This document shows, piece after piece, positions 33,599 to 46,205 of a stretch of 64,000 nucleotides of DNA (its first letter is position 1; each line of letters starts with the position of its first letter). Origin of the DNA: Schistosoma haematobium (taxonomy: Eukaryota > Platyhelminthes > Trematoda > Strigeidida > Schistosomatidae). The stretch is from contig NC_067198.1 of assembly GCF_000699445.3 (NCBI RefSeq), positions 5,552,801-5,616,800 on the forward strand. The letters run 5' to 3'. Under the pieces are notes generated by a model that was given only the letters and a program-made list of their open reading frames with translations, did no database searches and had not been told where the DNA came from. The translations under genes and the position numbers were made by a program.

Positions 33599-34275
33599 CG
33601 TCATGAGAAATAATTCCAAACATTAAAGCATTAGGACGAACCATACGCGTTCAAAGAAGGAAATCATATCATGCTGTTACTTTAAACAAAGCGCATACAT
33701 ATCAGATTTTTACACAAATCACTTGGCAGAAAGACAGATACAGTGGGTGATGATTCAAATTCTCTAAACTTCAGGTACATTCAGTGCTTAAGTGAATGCA
33801 TAAGTGTTGATAATAATAGCTGGTCACGGGTAGCTGTAGCTATATCGGGAGCAAATCATATTTATCACTAATAAGGGTTTAAAGGTTTGTGACATTTTGA
33901 GCATGTTCACGAACTATAAGTGACTGAAAATTATTGGTATGGTATTCCTAATGAAGATCCCATTTCGTTGGGCTGAAGTGCAACGAAGCCTTACTCGTAT
34001 ATCTATAGTTTTGGCTAAATGTTTGGGGCTAGTTGATATTCTGTTCACTTAAACACTATAGGCTATTACTATTTTTACACATAAGGACATACACTTTCTA
34101 CATAGTGACCGGTTTCTTTCTCAGAAAATTTAAAAGACCAGGATATTTCCTGATAATCATTTATTGTATCAGACCCAACCTGATAAACAATATGAATGCT
34201 GCAAAACTCACATTTTGATTAAATACAATAGACACCTCGGAAGCGTTTATTAGCTATCAAATAAAATGTTTGGGT
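33599..34275. other. Upstream region of the KMT2 gene
   Basis: Likely 5'UTR exon and promoter of the minus-strand gene, but no TATA box or start site could be fixed. No other gene recognised. Confidence 0.4.
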
Positions 34276-34597
34276 TTGTAGTGGTAAATAAATTACCAAA
34301 ATCAATAGCTCTGTAAGTCCTCGACATTTAATGCTGACCGCATTAGTTTTAATGGATTCATATAGCTGAAGGTGCTCGGCCATGCATCCACACAGGATCA
34401 CGAGTGGTTAAGTCCTTCTTTACTTCTTATACAACCACTAGCCAGCTTACATTGATCACTTCTCTACATATCGACATTCTATCAAATATATCTTTGAACC
34501 TCTTCGCTTCTGACTCCTGCTTTCACTGGGTTGGCATATTTCGACTATAAAAGGTGTTACTGGTTAAGATGTTGTCAAACTCCGAATACTTGTGGCA
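34276..34597 (+). repeat. LTR of Ty3/gypsy element 1 (5' LTR)
   Basis: Starts near TGTAGTGGTAAAT and ends near ATACTTGTGGCA, with a TATAAAAG box at 34546-34553, and is followed by a primer-binding-site-like sequence. An inverted copy at 44301-44619 appears identical over about 315 bases by eye, and a diverged copy is at 45886-46205 (minus). Confidence 0.75.
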
Positions 34598-34604
34598 GCT
34601 TAAG

Positions 34605-34621
34605 TGGTGAGCCCGACGTGA
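34605..34621 (+). promoter_or_regulatory. Primer-binding site next to the LTR
   Basis: TGGTGAGCCCGACGTGA lies a few bases after the LTR end. The same 17 bases occur after another LTR at 51347-51363, and a variant follows the minus-strand LTR at 52834. This is where a host tRNA 3' end would prime minus-strand cDNA synthesis. The tRNA was not identified. Confidence 0.6.
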
Positions 34622-34629
34622 TCTGGTAC

Positions 34630-36512
34630 GTCTATTCGTAGCCTGTGAGTCTGTTCCCTCTTGGAACTTTATATATCAAATCTTTAATTTGTATATATTG
34701 TGAGATTTCTTTCATGTTTATTGGATTTTCTTCCTCGTTCATTGCTATACTTTATATTCATCATGGTCGTACAGACTCCCAGGTCATTTAAAATCAAGAC
34801 TCGTTCGCCTCTCATTTCAGCTAATTTCATTTTGACCCGATCATATCGAAGCGATGACTTCTACGAGCACAGCGTGTCAGACCCAAGTGCACAATTCCTT
34901 GTAGTAATGAAGGCATCATTGCACGATTTTAAAAGGTACGTCGTACCTAGTATGTTTGCTATTGATGCCTCAAAACCTTACGAAGCTCTATAGATTAGAT
35001 CAAATCATTAACAATATCGACCTAAAATAAGGCTCAACAACGAACGTCACGAGTAAGAGAGCTCATCGGTTAACGGACCTTCGACGAGGGCCCGTTTAGA
35101 GCTCCTTAATATTCGTCATGGCCGTAGACGCTCCTAAATTCCTCGAAGGAGTTCTTCACGAAAACATTATGTCTCTAGATCACGAGAGTCAGATAACCCA
35201 GATTGGTGCTAGTATCATATTCAGTGCAGAAAACCCTGTAATTTTCTGAGCTTCAAACCGACCGACACAAAAATCCTATAGGGAAACGTCCCGGCAACCG
35301 TAACCGGCGAACTTGGCCATTCGCTATACGTCAGTGGTGTGATTTCGGATTTCCACTACCTCGTCTACACGGGCGTACAAGTTGGCGTTCTTCCAGAAAA
35401 TTCTAACGACCGACTGAGTGAAGCAGTTTTCAACTAACAGGTGGAAAAAATGGAGACTGATCGCCACTTATGGTGAGTGGTATGCCTAGCCTAACATGGG
35501 TTTACGCGAACCCATTCACTGAGTCGTCGTTTTTGCAAATATTTCTATGCCAATCATTGGTGTAGACCTGCTACAACATCATAATTTACTCATCGACACG
35601 CCTAAAAAGTGGTTAGTGGACGGAAATACTAATTTATCTGTTTGCTTAGCTTCTTTTTCTGGTTGTGGATTATTCCTAGTCATAGTAAAACATATGATCA
35701 ACAAATACTCGATAAGTACTTTGAGATATACCAAACGCAACCGAAATTGTCATGTGTAACCAGCAATTTTATACACCACATAACGACTACAGGATCACCT
35801 GAATTCTCGAGACCACTCCGACTAGCTTCCGAAAACCTGAGGTTGGCTAAAAACGAATCCAACCATATGATAGTCTTAGGAATCATTCGGCCGTCAAACA
35901 TCTCATGGGTATCTTCCCTGCACATGGTCCCTAAAAAGGACAGCGACGACCGGCGTCCAACTGGTGACTATCGATGAGTGAATGAAAAATCCTTTACCCG
36001 TTGCCTCATATTCACTATTTGACAGGTGCCTTAAAGTTACAACTGTACTTTTTGAAGATCGACCTGGTTAAAGCATGTAGTCAAGTTCCCATGGCCGCTG
36101 ATGACATTCCTAAAACCACTATCATCATACCTTTCGGTTTCTACGAATTTTCGTGAATGCCTTTAGGCTTAGGAAATGCTGGATACACTTTCCAGAGATT
36201 CATGTATGACGTTTTTCGAGGTCTCAACTTTGTAAATGTGTATGTTGACGATTGCTTACTTACAAATCCGGACACAGAACCTCATCTCCAGCATCTGGAC
36301 CTTGTCTCTGAACGACTGCAAAACATGGCATTACTGTAAACATTCAGAAATATCAAATCGGCACCTACTCTCCAAATTTTCTCAGACATACTATTGATAC
36401 TCAAGGCATCCGCCCTCAAAAAAGCAAAGTGACGACCATTCTGCATTACCGAGAACCGACCACAACCAAGCAACTACGCACGTTTAACAGCCTGATAAAC
36501 ACTACAAGAAGT
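34630..36512 (+). pseudogene. Ty3/gypsy element 1: gag-protease-reverse transcriptase remnant
   Basis: The order follows a gypsy polyprotein. There is a gag-like N-terminal region (34700-34993), a protease region near 35360-35620 whose active-site triad is altered (VYTGVQVGVLP, where D-T-G is expected), then IIGVDLL. Reverse transcriptase follows from about 35780 (VPKKDSDDRRP), with PLGLGNAGYTFQ and the catalytic YVDD at about 36240. It ends around 36505 inside the region after the RT thumb, where a different element begins. Several stops and frame changes make it non-functional. RNase H and integrase are missing. Confidence 0.8.
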
Positions 36513-36866
36513 GACTAGTGAGTGTCAGAGGTTGGTGAACTTAAAACACGACACTTCTATGGTTGAAAATAGTGGCCGGCCACCATACGTGCAGATAATA
36601 AGTGGCCAGAAAGGTTCTCTTGTACATAAGAAGGACAGTTCAAACAATCAGCCCTCATCTCCATGTTGGTCATGTGGAGGTTGGCACTATAAGAGGTTCT
36701 GCCCATATAAAGAACATTGTTCTAGTAAATGTCATCGGAAGGGCCATAAAGAAACCAGCTGCAGGAAAAGAACCCATAGACGACATTCTTCGAAACCCTA
36801 TTCCAAGAAATACAGATCTAGTGCACTAACTAACAAAATATTGGTATCACATAATGGGCAACGCTT
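36513..36866 (+). pseudogene. Ty3/gypsy element 2: gag zinc-knuckle fragment
   Basis: An open frame encodes the C-terminal gag region ECQRLVNLKHDT followed by two nucleic-acid-binding knuckles (CWSCGGWHYKRFC and CSSKCHRKGHKETSC) and a basic tail. It is open up to the proposed Mutator-like insertion; the protease and pol of the same element type resume near 40640. The 5' part (LTR, most of gag) is lost at the junction with element 1. Confidence 0.7.
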
Positions 36867-37019
36867 CAGGGGTATCGTCCACTGATGGGGGTTGCGAGCA
36901 CTTGAAGGTCAGACTGTCGCAAGATGATTGGTGCATCACGTCGAAAATTCGTGAAGTTTTTCAGAAGCGGTCAAATCAAGACATTTTTAGATTTGAATTG
37001 AGTTCAGCCACACCATGTC

Positions 37020-37620
37020 TAATAACGTCCATCCTTCAGGTAACGAAGACGATGCCACTGTGATAATGGATGATGTAGGACCAATCTTCAATGATATTAT
37101 TTTATCTAGAAAATTTACAAGTTGGGACAATTTTGAGACCTGTTTGAAAAAAGTACATAAGATAATATGACTTCTGTGGTTAATAATTATTTTTTTAGTA
37201 TACGCATACTAAGTACGTCATGTCAGTACGTAAAAAGAACAGTGATGACCCATGCCTAAAGTATTTTTTGTGAGATGTCTGTACATATGGAAGTAAACGC
37301 AGTTCGTCAGAGTCAGATGCTTGCGTTCAGGATGTAGATGATGAAAGTGATCATCATTCTTCTGAAGAGCATATAACTTCTAACTCACCACCACAACCTA
37401 GACAAAGAAAACGACGTCGGTCATCTACGTATGCTTTACTTCAAATGAATTTATCCTTCAGGTCGAAATATGACCATTGTCAATCTGGATTTTGGGTCCG
37501 TGCAGTAAACGGTGAGCTGAAACTCACCTCTATTAAGACCGTGCACAACCATCCTTGCACAGAACGATATATTTCTGTCAATCCATCGAGACGACAGTTG
37601 ACGCCAAGTTAACGCCTATA
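37020..37620 (+). pseudogene. MULE transposase, N-terminal DNA-binding part
   Basis: Pieces in two frames, probably separate exons: FTSWDNFETCLKK at about 37110-37150, then an acidic serine-rich linker and RQRKRRRSS. These are followed by FWVRAVNGELKLTSIKTV and the HNHPC motif near 37545-37560, which closes the FAR1/WRKY-like zinc domain of MULE transposases. A stop after RRQLTPS and others further on break the frame. Confidence 0.6.
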
Positions 37621-38139
37621 TTTAAGAACGTTTCTGTTGAGTAATATACCAACTCGTAGCTTATGGTATCTGGTTTTTTGGAAGTTCCATAAACAACTTA
37701 CCAAGGACGATATCGCCAGAATGTGTTCACAGTTGTACCCAGGTCGTTGTACTCACATTGTAATTAATTGGGTTTAGACACTAAAAATATCAATGACATT
37801 TTACAGCGCGTTCAAGCAAATGCTGAAGTTTAAGTATTCAATGAATATGGGGACATGTCTATCTACGCACAGTCATTCTAACATAGTACTATGTTCGTTC
37901 CATGTCTTGAGGGTATTTTTCAGGAAGGTATGTGTTAGCTGTACGAATTATTTTCTGTAGTTCCTAAATCGTGATGTACGCAAATGCTTGGAACACCTTG
38001 TGAAGACTAGACGGTCTGACATTTGAGCTTCACTTTTCATAACGCACTATATTCAGATTTACTCAGAAGTACGAACATCTAAAAATCCATTTCCCACGAA
38101 CGTATGATTATATAAAAGATTACTCGATCGCCCGGAAGT

Positions 38140-38645
38140 CAATGTGGGCTCGCTGTTACTGGCGACATGTATTACGCCTCGGCAACCATACAAACAACCG
38201 TAACGAAAGTGCTCATAGACACCTAAAAGAATGCATCAGAAGAGGTGATTCTCTGTTATTGACGTTCTGGAAAATTTGGAGCAAAACAGACACTGACCTA
38301 CGTTTGCGTCCATATGACGCTGTAAAGGATCTTCAACGTTTTCCAATTCTTCAGGTAAGAAATGCAGTTAAATGTATCATTGATTCCAGGTTCCAATGTC
38401 ATTTCGAACTCTTTCAAATGAGTTCACATCTTTTGCAGCTAAAATTGTAGCTGTAAATTATAAACGTGTTAGGACAATGAAACACGAATTTATAGAAGGA
38501 AAATACATTCGATGCTACGACAAGCGTATGATGTATGTTGTTGATACTTCACGTACACGATGTGCTTGCGAGCGTTTCAATGACTACATGCTGCCCTGTG
38601 GTCATATTCTGTATGCATGCTCTAAAGTTATAATTCGTGGAGGTG
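38140..38645 (+). pseudogene. MULE transposase, C-terminal part with SWIM zinc finger
   Basis: The region around WRHVLRLGNHTNNRNESAHR (about 38157-38218) resembles the end of MULE transposases. A second frame, from about 38450, carries the SWIM-type signature CACERFNDYMLPCGHILYAC (CxC...CxH) at about 38560-38620. The two may be joined by a splice near 38354 or be separated by a frameshift. The part between 37620 and 38100 is too decayed to show the DDE residues. Confidence 0.7.
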
Positions 38646-40600
38646 AGTGTGTGTTTCTTTGTCTCTATAAGCTTTGTAGACTTATTTCGACATAGCGGCC
38701 GGTGGACAAGGAAGTACATAATGGACTTGGTTCTTCGTGCGCTGGACAACATGTCAATCTCTACAGGGAGTGGTGATCTGCTAGAGAAGTTCACCAACAA
38801 CTACCACTCAATTCATGCTCTTAGTGAGCCTTTGGCAAGTAAACTAATCCGTTGATGCCTCGAAGCATCGGAAGACGTATGCGCACAAATGATGAGTTCA
38901 ATCGGTGCTAGTGATGAAGCTACATTGTCAGAATCCATTGTTAACACAGACCATAGCTATGCTTCTTAATAACAAGTAGTTCTAATATTGCAATCTTTTT
39001 ATTTTTACATAAATTCATTTGTATGGCCATTAACGTATTCTTATAGCGTAACGACTGGGAGAGTGTACTGTGCAGTCTTATGTGGCTGTGAGACAGAGAT
39101 GTTGTTTCGGGTTCTTGTGTAATAATGACCAGTTTGCCACATACGCGATTAGTCGTACAGACCGTTTACCAAATACTACAACCTTGAACATGGTGTACTA
39201 TACTACTAGTTCGAATTTTGACTTGCCACGATAGATAAGCATTGTTGTAATTAAAAGACTGGTGCGTTATAAATGAAAACGCTTATTAAAGTTTAAATTC
39301 AGCACAAATTATCCATTAATAAATAACTTCCAATTCTTAAGAATTGTTCCCGTTAGGTCTGTGAACACTTGTGAAGCCAGCTGGAAATAAGATAGTCAGG
39401 AAATAGTTATTGCAGTATAAATATTTGCCAGAAACTAGTATGAAAACAGAAACCGGTATTCAATTACAGATCGAAAGTGCATTTAGCACACTCTTACTTT
39501 GGACAGTCAATCACGCTTATTTGCTTTATCTCCTGCGTTGCTTAGGAAAGCCTGGGTCGCAACACACATGACTTGTATTATTTAATTCTTTGGACAGGTT
39601 GCACCTCGTAAACTTAGATAATAAACATATATAAAGACTACTATGTGAACTGATTTTGAATCGTCCTGTGTAGTTTGCAATTATTGGTGCCTATTTTATT
39701 TCAGTCCCACGTAAGGCATAAGTAATTGTCATTTACGGTATCAGCACGTAAGCTAGACAGGCCTTGGTCGACTTTCGAAGGTCATCACATACGATCTCAG
39801 ATATGCTGGTCACCTGAGATCAAGATGTCTTGATTATCGAATCATGCTTCTCAATGCTTTCTCGTAAGCGCTTTATAATAGTACTTATTTCTGCTGGTAG
39901 GAACCTTTGCAAGAATACCAGCAGCCTAAACATTCGAACTACGTTAGCTTAGTCTCCTCCTCATGATTATGATTCATTTCCTGCAATAAAGTCATTTTGT
40001 GGCTAATGTATCTAACTGTAGAATGTGACATTAACATCTTGGTATGTGTTATAATGATCTATAGCCTATACATAATATGTACAACACTCAGGACAGCTAA
40101 TATTTTCACCATTAACCTATTTCTGCCATAAAAGTCGAACAAAACAGTGAAATTCGGCTAAAATTGTGATAAAGAAGGGAAAAACGACAAATCTTATCAT
40201 GGTATCGTTACTTATAACGCAATTTTGGTAGCCTTGACGAAAATACAATTTTTATGACAATATATTCTTGGATCGTGATATTTTATATAAAAATGAAAGA
40301 TTTCTCTACCCTCAGTGTATAATTAAGTAGAAATAAATACTAGTCTGCGATGCAAATACGAAAAAAACAGTTATAGCAGCACCTGAATAATGAAGTTTCA
40401 AGGACTTCGCGATACCATGTACCGCAAATGGAAAAACCCCTTTTCACCTAATTGTAAAAACGGAAAATGAAATTTCAAAATTATTTATAACTAGTTTCAA
40501 ATTTTGGCTGCGCAAAAAGCACAAATGAAAAAGTAGCGCAAAAGGTGTCGTGATACCCCTGGAGCGCTGCTCACACAATGGAGCACGAATTTACCGCCAA
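38646..40600. other. Non-coding 3' half of the MULE
   Basis: No further coding motif was recognised between the SWIM finger and the right end at 40561. A short plus-strand frame (38637-38855) overlaps the finger and may be the transposase C-terminus. Confidence 0.4.
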
Positions 40601-43260
40601 CGAAGGTAGTTAAACTTAGATATAAATAAAAAGCGCGTCCGTCTGCAGCTCGACACTGCTTTCGACATCACACTTATTAGTCGAAGAACCTGGAATCATA
40701 TCGGAAAACGCCAGGTGCTCTCAACAAGCCAGTTAGCTCATAGTGCATCTGGAGGGAAATTAAATATTGTTGGAGAGGTTTGTTGAAGAGTTTCAAAAGG
40801 AAATACGAAAACAAATGCAACATTATATTTCACAGAGAATCCAAGTCTAGATTTGGTGGGTCTAAGCCTAATAGAAGCACCACAATTAGCAAATTACTCC
40901 ATTAACCGCATATGCAGCTCCTTGAGAACCAATAAATCAGCGGAAAAGAATCTCAGGGATGTTGTGTTGGAAAGACACAGTCAAGTGTTTATGGAAGAAC
41001 TGGAGGAGTGCAAAAAGGTAAAAGCACCACTGATTCTCAAACCGGGAGTCACCCCCCTCTTCAGACCAAAACGTCCGGTACCCTACGCAACACTGCCTAT
41101 TGTTGAACAAGAATTAGAGCGTGTGCTAAGAAGTGGAGTAATAGAACCAGTAAATTTTTCTGACTGGGCTGCACCAACAGCGATTGTCAAAAAGCCAAAT
41201 GGAAGTATCCGGCTGTGCGCAGATTGTTCGACTGGATTAAACGAAGCACTTGAAGCCCATCAATACTCTTTGCTGTTACCAGAAAATTTATTTGCGAAAG
41301 TGAATGGGGGTAAGCATTTTGCAAAATTAGACCTACCGGGAGCTTATCTACAGATTCCAGTAGCGGAAGAGTGTGATCATTACTTGACAATAAACACTCA
41401 TAAAGGGTTGTTCTGATATAACAGACTTCCTTTAGAGTAAAGACGGCCTCTACAATTTTCTAACTAGCAGTGGATACTATGTTGCAAGATATTCCTGGTA
41501 CCGCGGCCTATCTCGATGAAATACTGGTCATGGGTACAGACTATGCTGACTTAGAGAATAAGGTGGACACTGTTCTCAGACGCATAGCAGATTATGGGTT
41601 AAAACCAAAGCAGCTCCTATCATCAAACCTTCTACTTACACACTATGATCCAGATCTTCCAACTATAGTCGCAGCAGAGGCGTCAAACTACGAATCGGAG
41701 CAGTAATTTCACATACCTACCCTGACGGGTCTGAGAAAGCAGTCGCCCACGCTGCAAGATCACTGACTGACTGAAAGGAACTACAGTCAGATAGAAAAAG
41801 AAGCCCTCTCCATCATATTTGCTTTAAAAAATTCCACAAGATTCTGTTTAGCAGACAGTTCACCTTACTTACAGACCATAAACCGTTACTGGTAGTTTTT
41901 GGATCCAAAAGAGGTATCCCTGTATATAAAGCAAACCGTCTACAGCGATTGGTAACTACACTGCTGGGCTATGATTTCAAGATAAAGCATTAACCGACAA
42001 CTGATTTTAGACAGGCAGATGCCCTCTCAAGATTGACTGGTTCTCATTCAAAGCAAGAAGAGGAGGTGCTTGTAGCTGCCGTAGGTGTTGAGGCTGAGGT
42101 TCACAAAGTTTTTGCAGACGCAGTTTCCGGACTCCTGGTCACATTCGAAACCATTAAAGAAGCTAGCAAGAAGGATAATGCATTGAAGATTGTTCGCCAC
42201 TGCATACTCAACAAGTGGCCTTCATCTAAATCACATAGAGAACCCTTACAATATTTTCGTCGACGAGAGTCCTTAACAGTTGTCGATTCGTGCATCATGT
42301 TTGGCCACCGTATTGTTATCCCCAGAAATCTTCGACACCGAGTCATTAGGCAGTTCTATAGCGGACACTCGGGGATAAGTAAAATGAAATCACTGGCTCG
42401 CAGCTATGCATGCTGGCCGTCAATGAACCATGATATAGAACAAAAATGTCGCAGTTGTTGGTTCTGTCTAGAGGCTGTGGCGAATCCAACGAAAGCTAAA
42501 CCACAACTATGGCCAAAACCGGACGAGCCCTGTCAAAGAATACACGCTGATTTCTCTGAACGAAGGCAGAAATTACTTAGTTGTTGTCGATGCTTTCACA
42601 AAATGGCCAGAAGTATATGACATGCCAAAAACGACATCAGAGAGTACAAGAAGAAGATTGTCAAAATTGTTTGCCTGTTTCGTTGTTCCAAAGATCTTAG
42701 TGATAGACATGGCACTCAGTTTATGTCATCCGCTTTCAAACGCTTTTGCAGTGAAAATGGCATATCGCATCTACCATCTCCTCCGTATCATCTTCAGTCG
42801 AATGGCCAAGCAGAAAGATTTGTGGATACGATAAAAAGAGCTCTGGTCAAGGGGGGAGGTGAGGGTATCCCAGAACAAGTGATCAATAAGCTCTTAATGT
42901 CCTATAGAGTTACCCTCAATCCGGCAGTACCAGAAGGAAAGTCACCAACCGAGTGTATGTTCGGAAGGAAAATCCGTACAGTGTTTCACAGTTTGTTGCC
43001 ATCCAGAAAGAAAAATAAACCCACGAATGAGTATCCTACGGTCACTCGTAGCTTCCAGGCGGGTGAAAAGACACTTGTCAAATCGTATCTAGGTAACAGG
43101 AAGTAAGAACCAGGTGTCATAGAACGTCGAATCGAAAATGTACTGTACCTAGTCCGGAAAATGTATAAGTCATATAAATCAAATGAAAAGAGACGTCAGT
43201 ACAGCGTTCGGTGCTCAAGTTATACGCAGCATATCAAGAATATAAGCATCTGGATATAAC
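40600..43260 (+). pseudogene. Ty3/gypsy element 2: protease-RT-RNase H-integrase
   Basis: Polyprotein pieces in order. Protease is near 40645 (LQLDTAFDITLIS, with D-T-A in place of D-T-G). Reverse transcriptase is at 40853-41416 (APLILKPGVTPLFRPKRPVPY, AKLDLPGAYLQIP). The palm is at 41470-41706 with YLDE where YLDD is expected. An RNase H remnant is at about 41780-42020. Integrase is at 42033-43106 with the HHCC zinc region (HSGISKMKSLA, CRSCWFC), parts of the catalytic core and SNGQAERFVDTIKRAL. Gaps, stops and frameshifts occur throughout, so it cannot make an active product. Gag lies on the other side of the MULE. No 3' LTR was found after integrase. Confidence 0.85.
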
Positions 43261-44300
43261 ATAAAAGATCGTTCCAAGCATTATATTATTCTGTGTTCCA
43301 ACTTTAAGATTGAGTTCTCACGTATTCGTCCTTCACCTAGCTACTTTCTGTTATCTCCATAGGTAAAACATGCATAAAATGTTTAGTCCATGACTCTGAT
43401 AACATATGTGGTTTCGCCATCATACGTTTTACCCAAAAAAATTTCTAGTACATTAAAGTTCATATAGGTTGATGTACATTTTCACGTGAAGCTGCATACT
43501 GTAACATATACCAACTAACTGAATGCATTTAGCCCCAAAAATCATATCAACTTCGTGATTGTCTTTTCATGATTGCTTCAGGCTTTTCTCTAGATATAAC
43601 TGTACATTCATGAGAGGTATGAGGTATAACTCTCCTTCACAATTTTCTCAAATCGATTATTTAAAAAGAACTTACAGATTCATCGTTATACGTGTCAAAG
43701 CTATCTTGAAGACTAAAAGATTCACCAACAGCTTGAGTAAACAGCTTGTAACCATTGATCATCAACAAAATTCACACTGAAATTCCAAATAAATTGGAAT
43801 CTGATGGGGGCTAACGATTATTTCTACTGTCCCTGCAAAAACCAGAAATGTGGATTCTACTCATCTCGTTTTGGTTTAATTTGTTTTTCGGGCACTCAAT
43901 ATATTAAGATGTGAATAGAGTTAGTAATATGATGCCTATTTGAACTTACAAACCGTCAGCCCGATGACATTTACAAAAACATCAAAAAATTCAAATTTCT
44001 GTGCTGGTAGTTCGAACCTTACATCACAGAAGGTGATAGCAGAAAACAGAGTGGCAGACACTCCACATGTGCTATCAGAAAATTTGATTTACATTAAGTA
44101 ATCAGCGTATGAATTTCCGTGTCTTTGTTTGTGGAAACCCGTCTACTCATACATTTATTTGTATATCCCATTTACTCGTCTTTTCAGATGAGATTATTAT
44201 AATTTATTCCAACTGGAAATTCGGCTTCCATGAAGTAATAATGTACCCAATAAGAATTCTACAACATGGATTCTTTTTGTCTCAGTTAACTTAATGATAT
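43261..44300. other. Non-coding stretch
   Basis: No gene, LTR or RNA recognised. Confidence 0.45.
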
Positions 44301-44619
44301 CACAAGTATTCGGAGTTTGACAACATCTTAACCAGTAACACCTTTTATAGTCGAAATATGCCAACCCAGTGAAAGCAGGAGTCAGAAGCGAAGAGGTTCA
44401 AAGATATATTTGATAGAATGTCGATATGTAGAGAAGTGATCAATGTAAGCTGGCTAGTGGTTGTATAAGAAGTAAAGAAGGACTTAACCACTCGTGATCC
44501 TGTGTGGATGCATGGCCGAGCACCTTCAGCTATATGAATCCATTAAAACTAATGCGGTCAGCATTAAATGTCGAGGACTTACAGAGCTATTGATTTTGGT
44601 AATTTATTTACCGCTACAT
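44301..44619 (-). repeat. LTR of gypsy element 1 family, inverted copy
   Basis: Reverse complement of 34276-34597, apparently identical base for base over about 315 positions as far as can be read. Neither a primer-binding site nor a coding region of that element adjoins it in the expected direction. Probably a solo LTR or the result of rearrangement. Confidence 0.75.
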
Positions 44620-45885
44620 GCTCCTAAATGTGGAGACGGTGATAATCTCTTTCTGAGTTTTAGTTGGTGCTGCTTGAATTGATGGGATCGGTCAACCATC
44701 TAACGACAGATGAATATTTCTAAATTATTTGAAGTGTTGTTGTTATGACCAGTGTCTAACATGTATTATTTAAAGGTTCAATAACTTGATGTAAATTTGT
44801 ATTTGTCCAAGCTTGTCACATCAGTGACATCCTAATGACATGCACAATAGCTCTTTTGACTAAATTTTAAATTTTCTATATTTAATGTGAACACAGAAAC
44901 TGCTTCCCATATAACCTCAAAAAATAGCACGGCTAATAATATTGTATCGTCATTTCCCCGATAAGTCCTGACTGGTTGTATTGTTGGATTTCACAAACTG
45001 GGTTGCAAATAAACAAGGGACATTTATTTGTGAATTTTTGTGCGTTTGTTTAGAGATCATCTAAACGTGTACATATCATATAAAAAATCCATTAAACCAT
45101 CTTAAAATAGCACAAAACCCAGATAATAAAATCTCTTTGCATCTTTTTCTGCTCATACGGAAGCTCCGTACATACTGTGCAGTTCATTTAAACGTGCAAA
45201 ATATTGAACACGAATTTCGTCCACTTAGTCTTGAAATAAAAAAAACTGTATTGCTCGGTAGAGATATGTCTAACCCAAATAACCGTTTATCATTTCTGAA
45301 TACAATATCTGACTTAGCGTGTGAATGTAAAATTCATGAATTCAAGATTATTAGTGTTCAGCTGTATTATACACAAAAATATCTATTATCCTTCATTAGA
45401 ATAGCGTACTTGATCACTAAATGAGCAAAAAATATTCAGTACTGAATTCGCGCATAACAGTTAAAAATACGTTTGTTATCACTCAGAAGGCTGATCATAG
45501 TGTGCTCTGAATAGAATTTAAACTATAAGGTAAAAAAATGCCTACTGAAAATCCTTCGAGGTTTCTTAAGCGAAAGACAACATACCATCATGCACTCTGT
45601 ACTATCTGATTAGCTTCTGATGACATATGGAGTGCGTAGATTTCAATTCCTAGTCTTTTACTTTCATTATTGTTTGCTGACCACCTATCTGGTACCTTCT
45701 ATTGTCAAATTCTCTTATACGCAGATGACCTTGGGGCTCATTTATAAAACATTAGATACTTTTATGGCATAGTATGCAACACCACTCGGATGTGAGAAAT
45801 CAGGCAGCAGAAAGCTAAAGAGATCTGTTTGAAGAGAATAGAGTGAGAAACAGAAATTAATTATGAACTGGAAAAATCTGAAGAT
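44620..45885. other. Non-coding stretch between two LTR copies
   Basis: No gene recognised. The plus-strand frame 45137-45424 has no family resemblance. Confidence 0.4.
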
Positions 45886-46205
45886 GCCGCAAGTATTCGG
45901 AATTTGAGAACGTCTTTACACATAACGCCTTTGCAATCTCGGCATCTCAACTAATTCAAATCAGAAGTCAGGAATGAAGGAGTTCGAAGATATATATTCA
46001 GGAGGCTATCGGTATGTTGAAGGAAAGTTCAGTCTGAACTGGTTGGTAGTTGAAAGGGACTCATAGCACAGCATATCCACTCATGATCTGGTGTGAATGC
46101 ATAGCCGAGCACCTTTAGCTAGGTGGGTACATCAAAACAAATGCGGTCAGCATCAGATGCCGAAGATTCACGGAACTATTGATTGCGAGGACATTTTACT
46201 GTTTC
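45886..46205 (-). repeat. Diverged LTR copy, same family as 34276 and 44301
   Basis: Starts TGCCGCAAGTATTCGG, with the common blocks ATGCATAGCCGAGCACCTT and AAATGCGGTCAGCAT. It is much more mutated than the other two, so it belongs to an older insertion. Confidence 0.7.

Larger units (their letters stand above)
36867..40561 (+). mobile_element. Mutator-like (MULE) DNA transposon, decayed, inserted in gypsy element 2
   Basis: The ends are inferred from a short inverted match: CAGGGGTATC at 36867-36876 and GATACCCCTG at 40552-40561, with weaker similarity inward. The flanks GCAACGCTT and GAGCGCTGC could be a decayed 9-base target duplication, the size MULEs make. It contains a transposase N-terminal domain, a SWIM zinc finger and a long non-coding 3' half. 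Mutator-like elements have been described from schistosomes (the Curupira elements); assignment to one of them needs a search. The catalytic DDE core is not recognisable. Confidence 0.6.

Noticed and set aside
34700..34993. 97-codon plus-strand frame as an independent membrane protein
   Set aside because: Its position right after an LTR and primer-binding site, and the gag-like order that follows, make it a retroelement piece.
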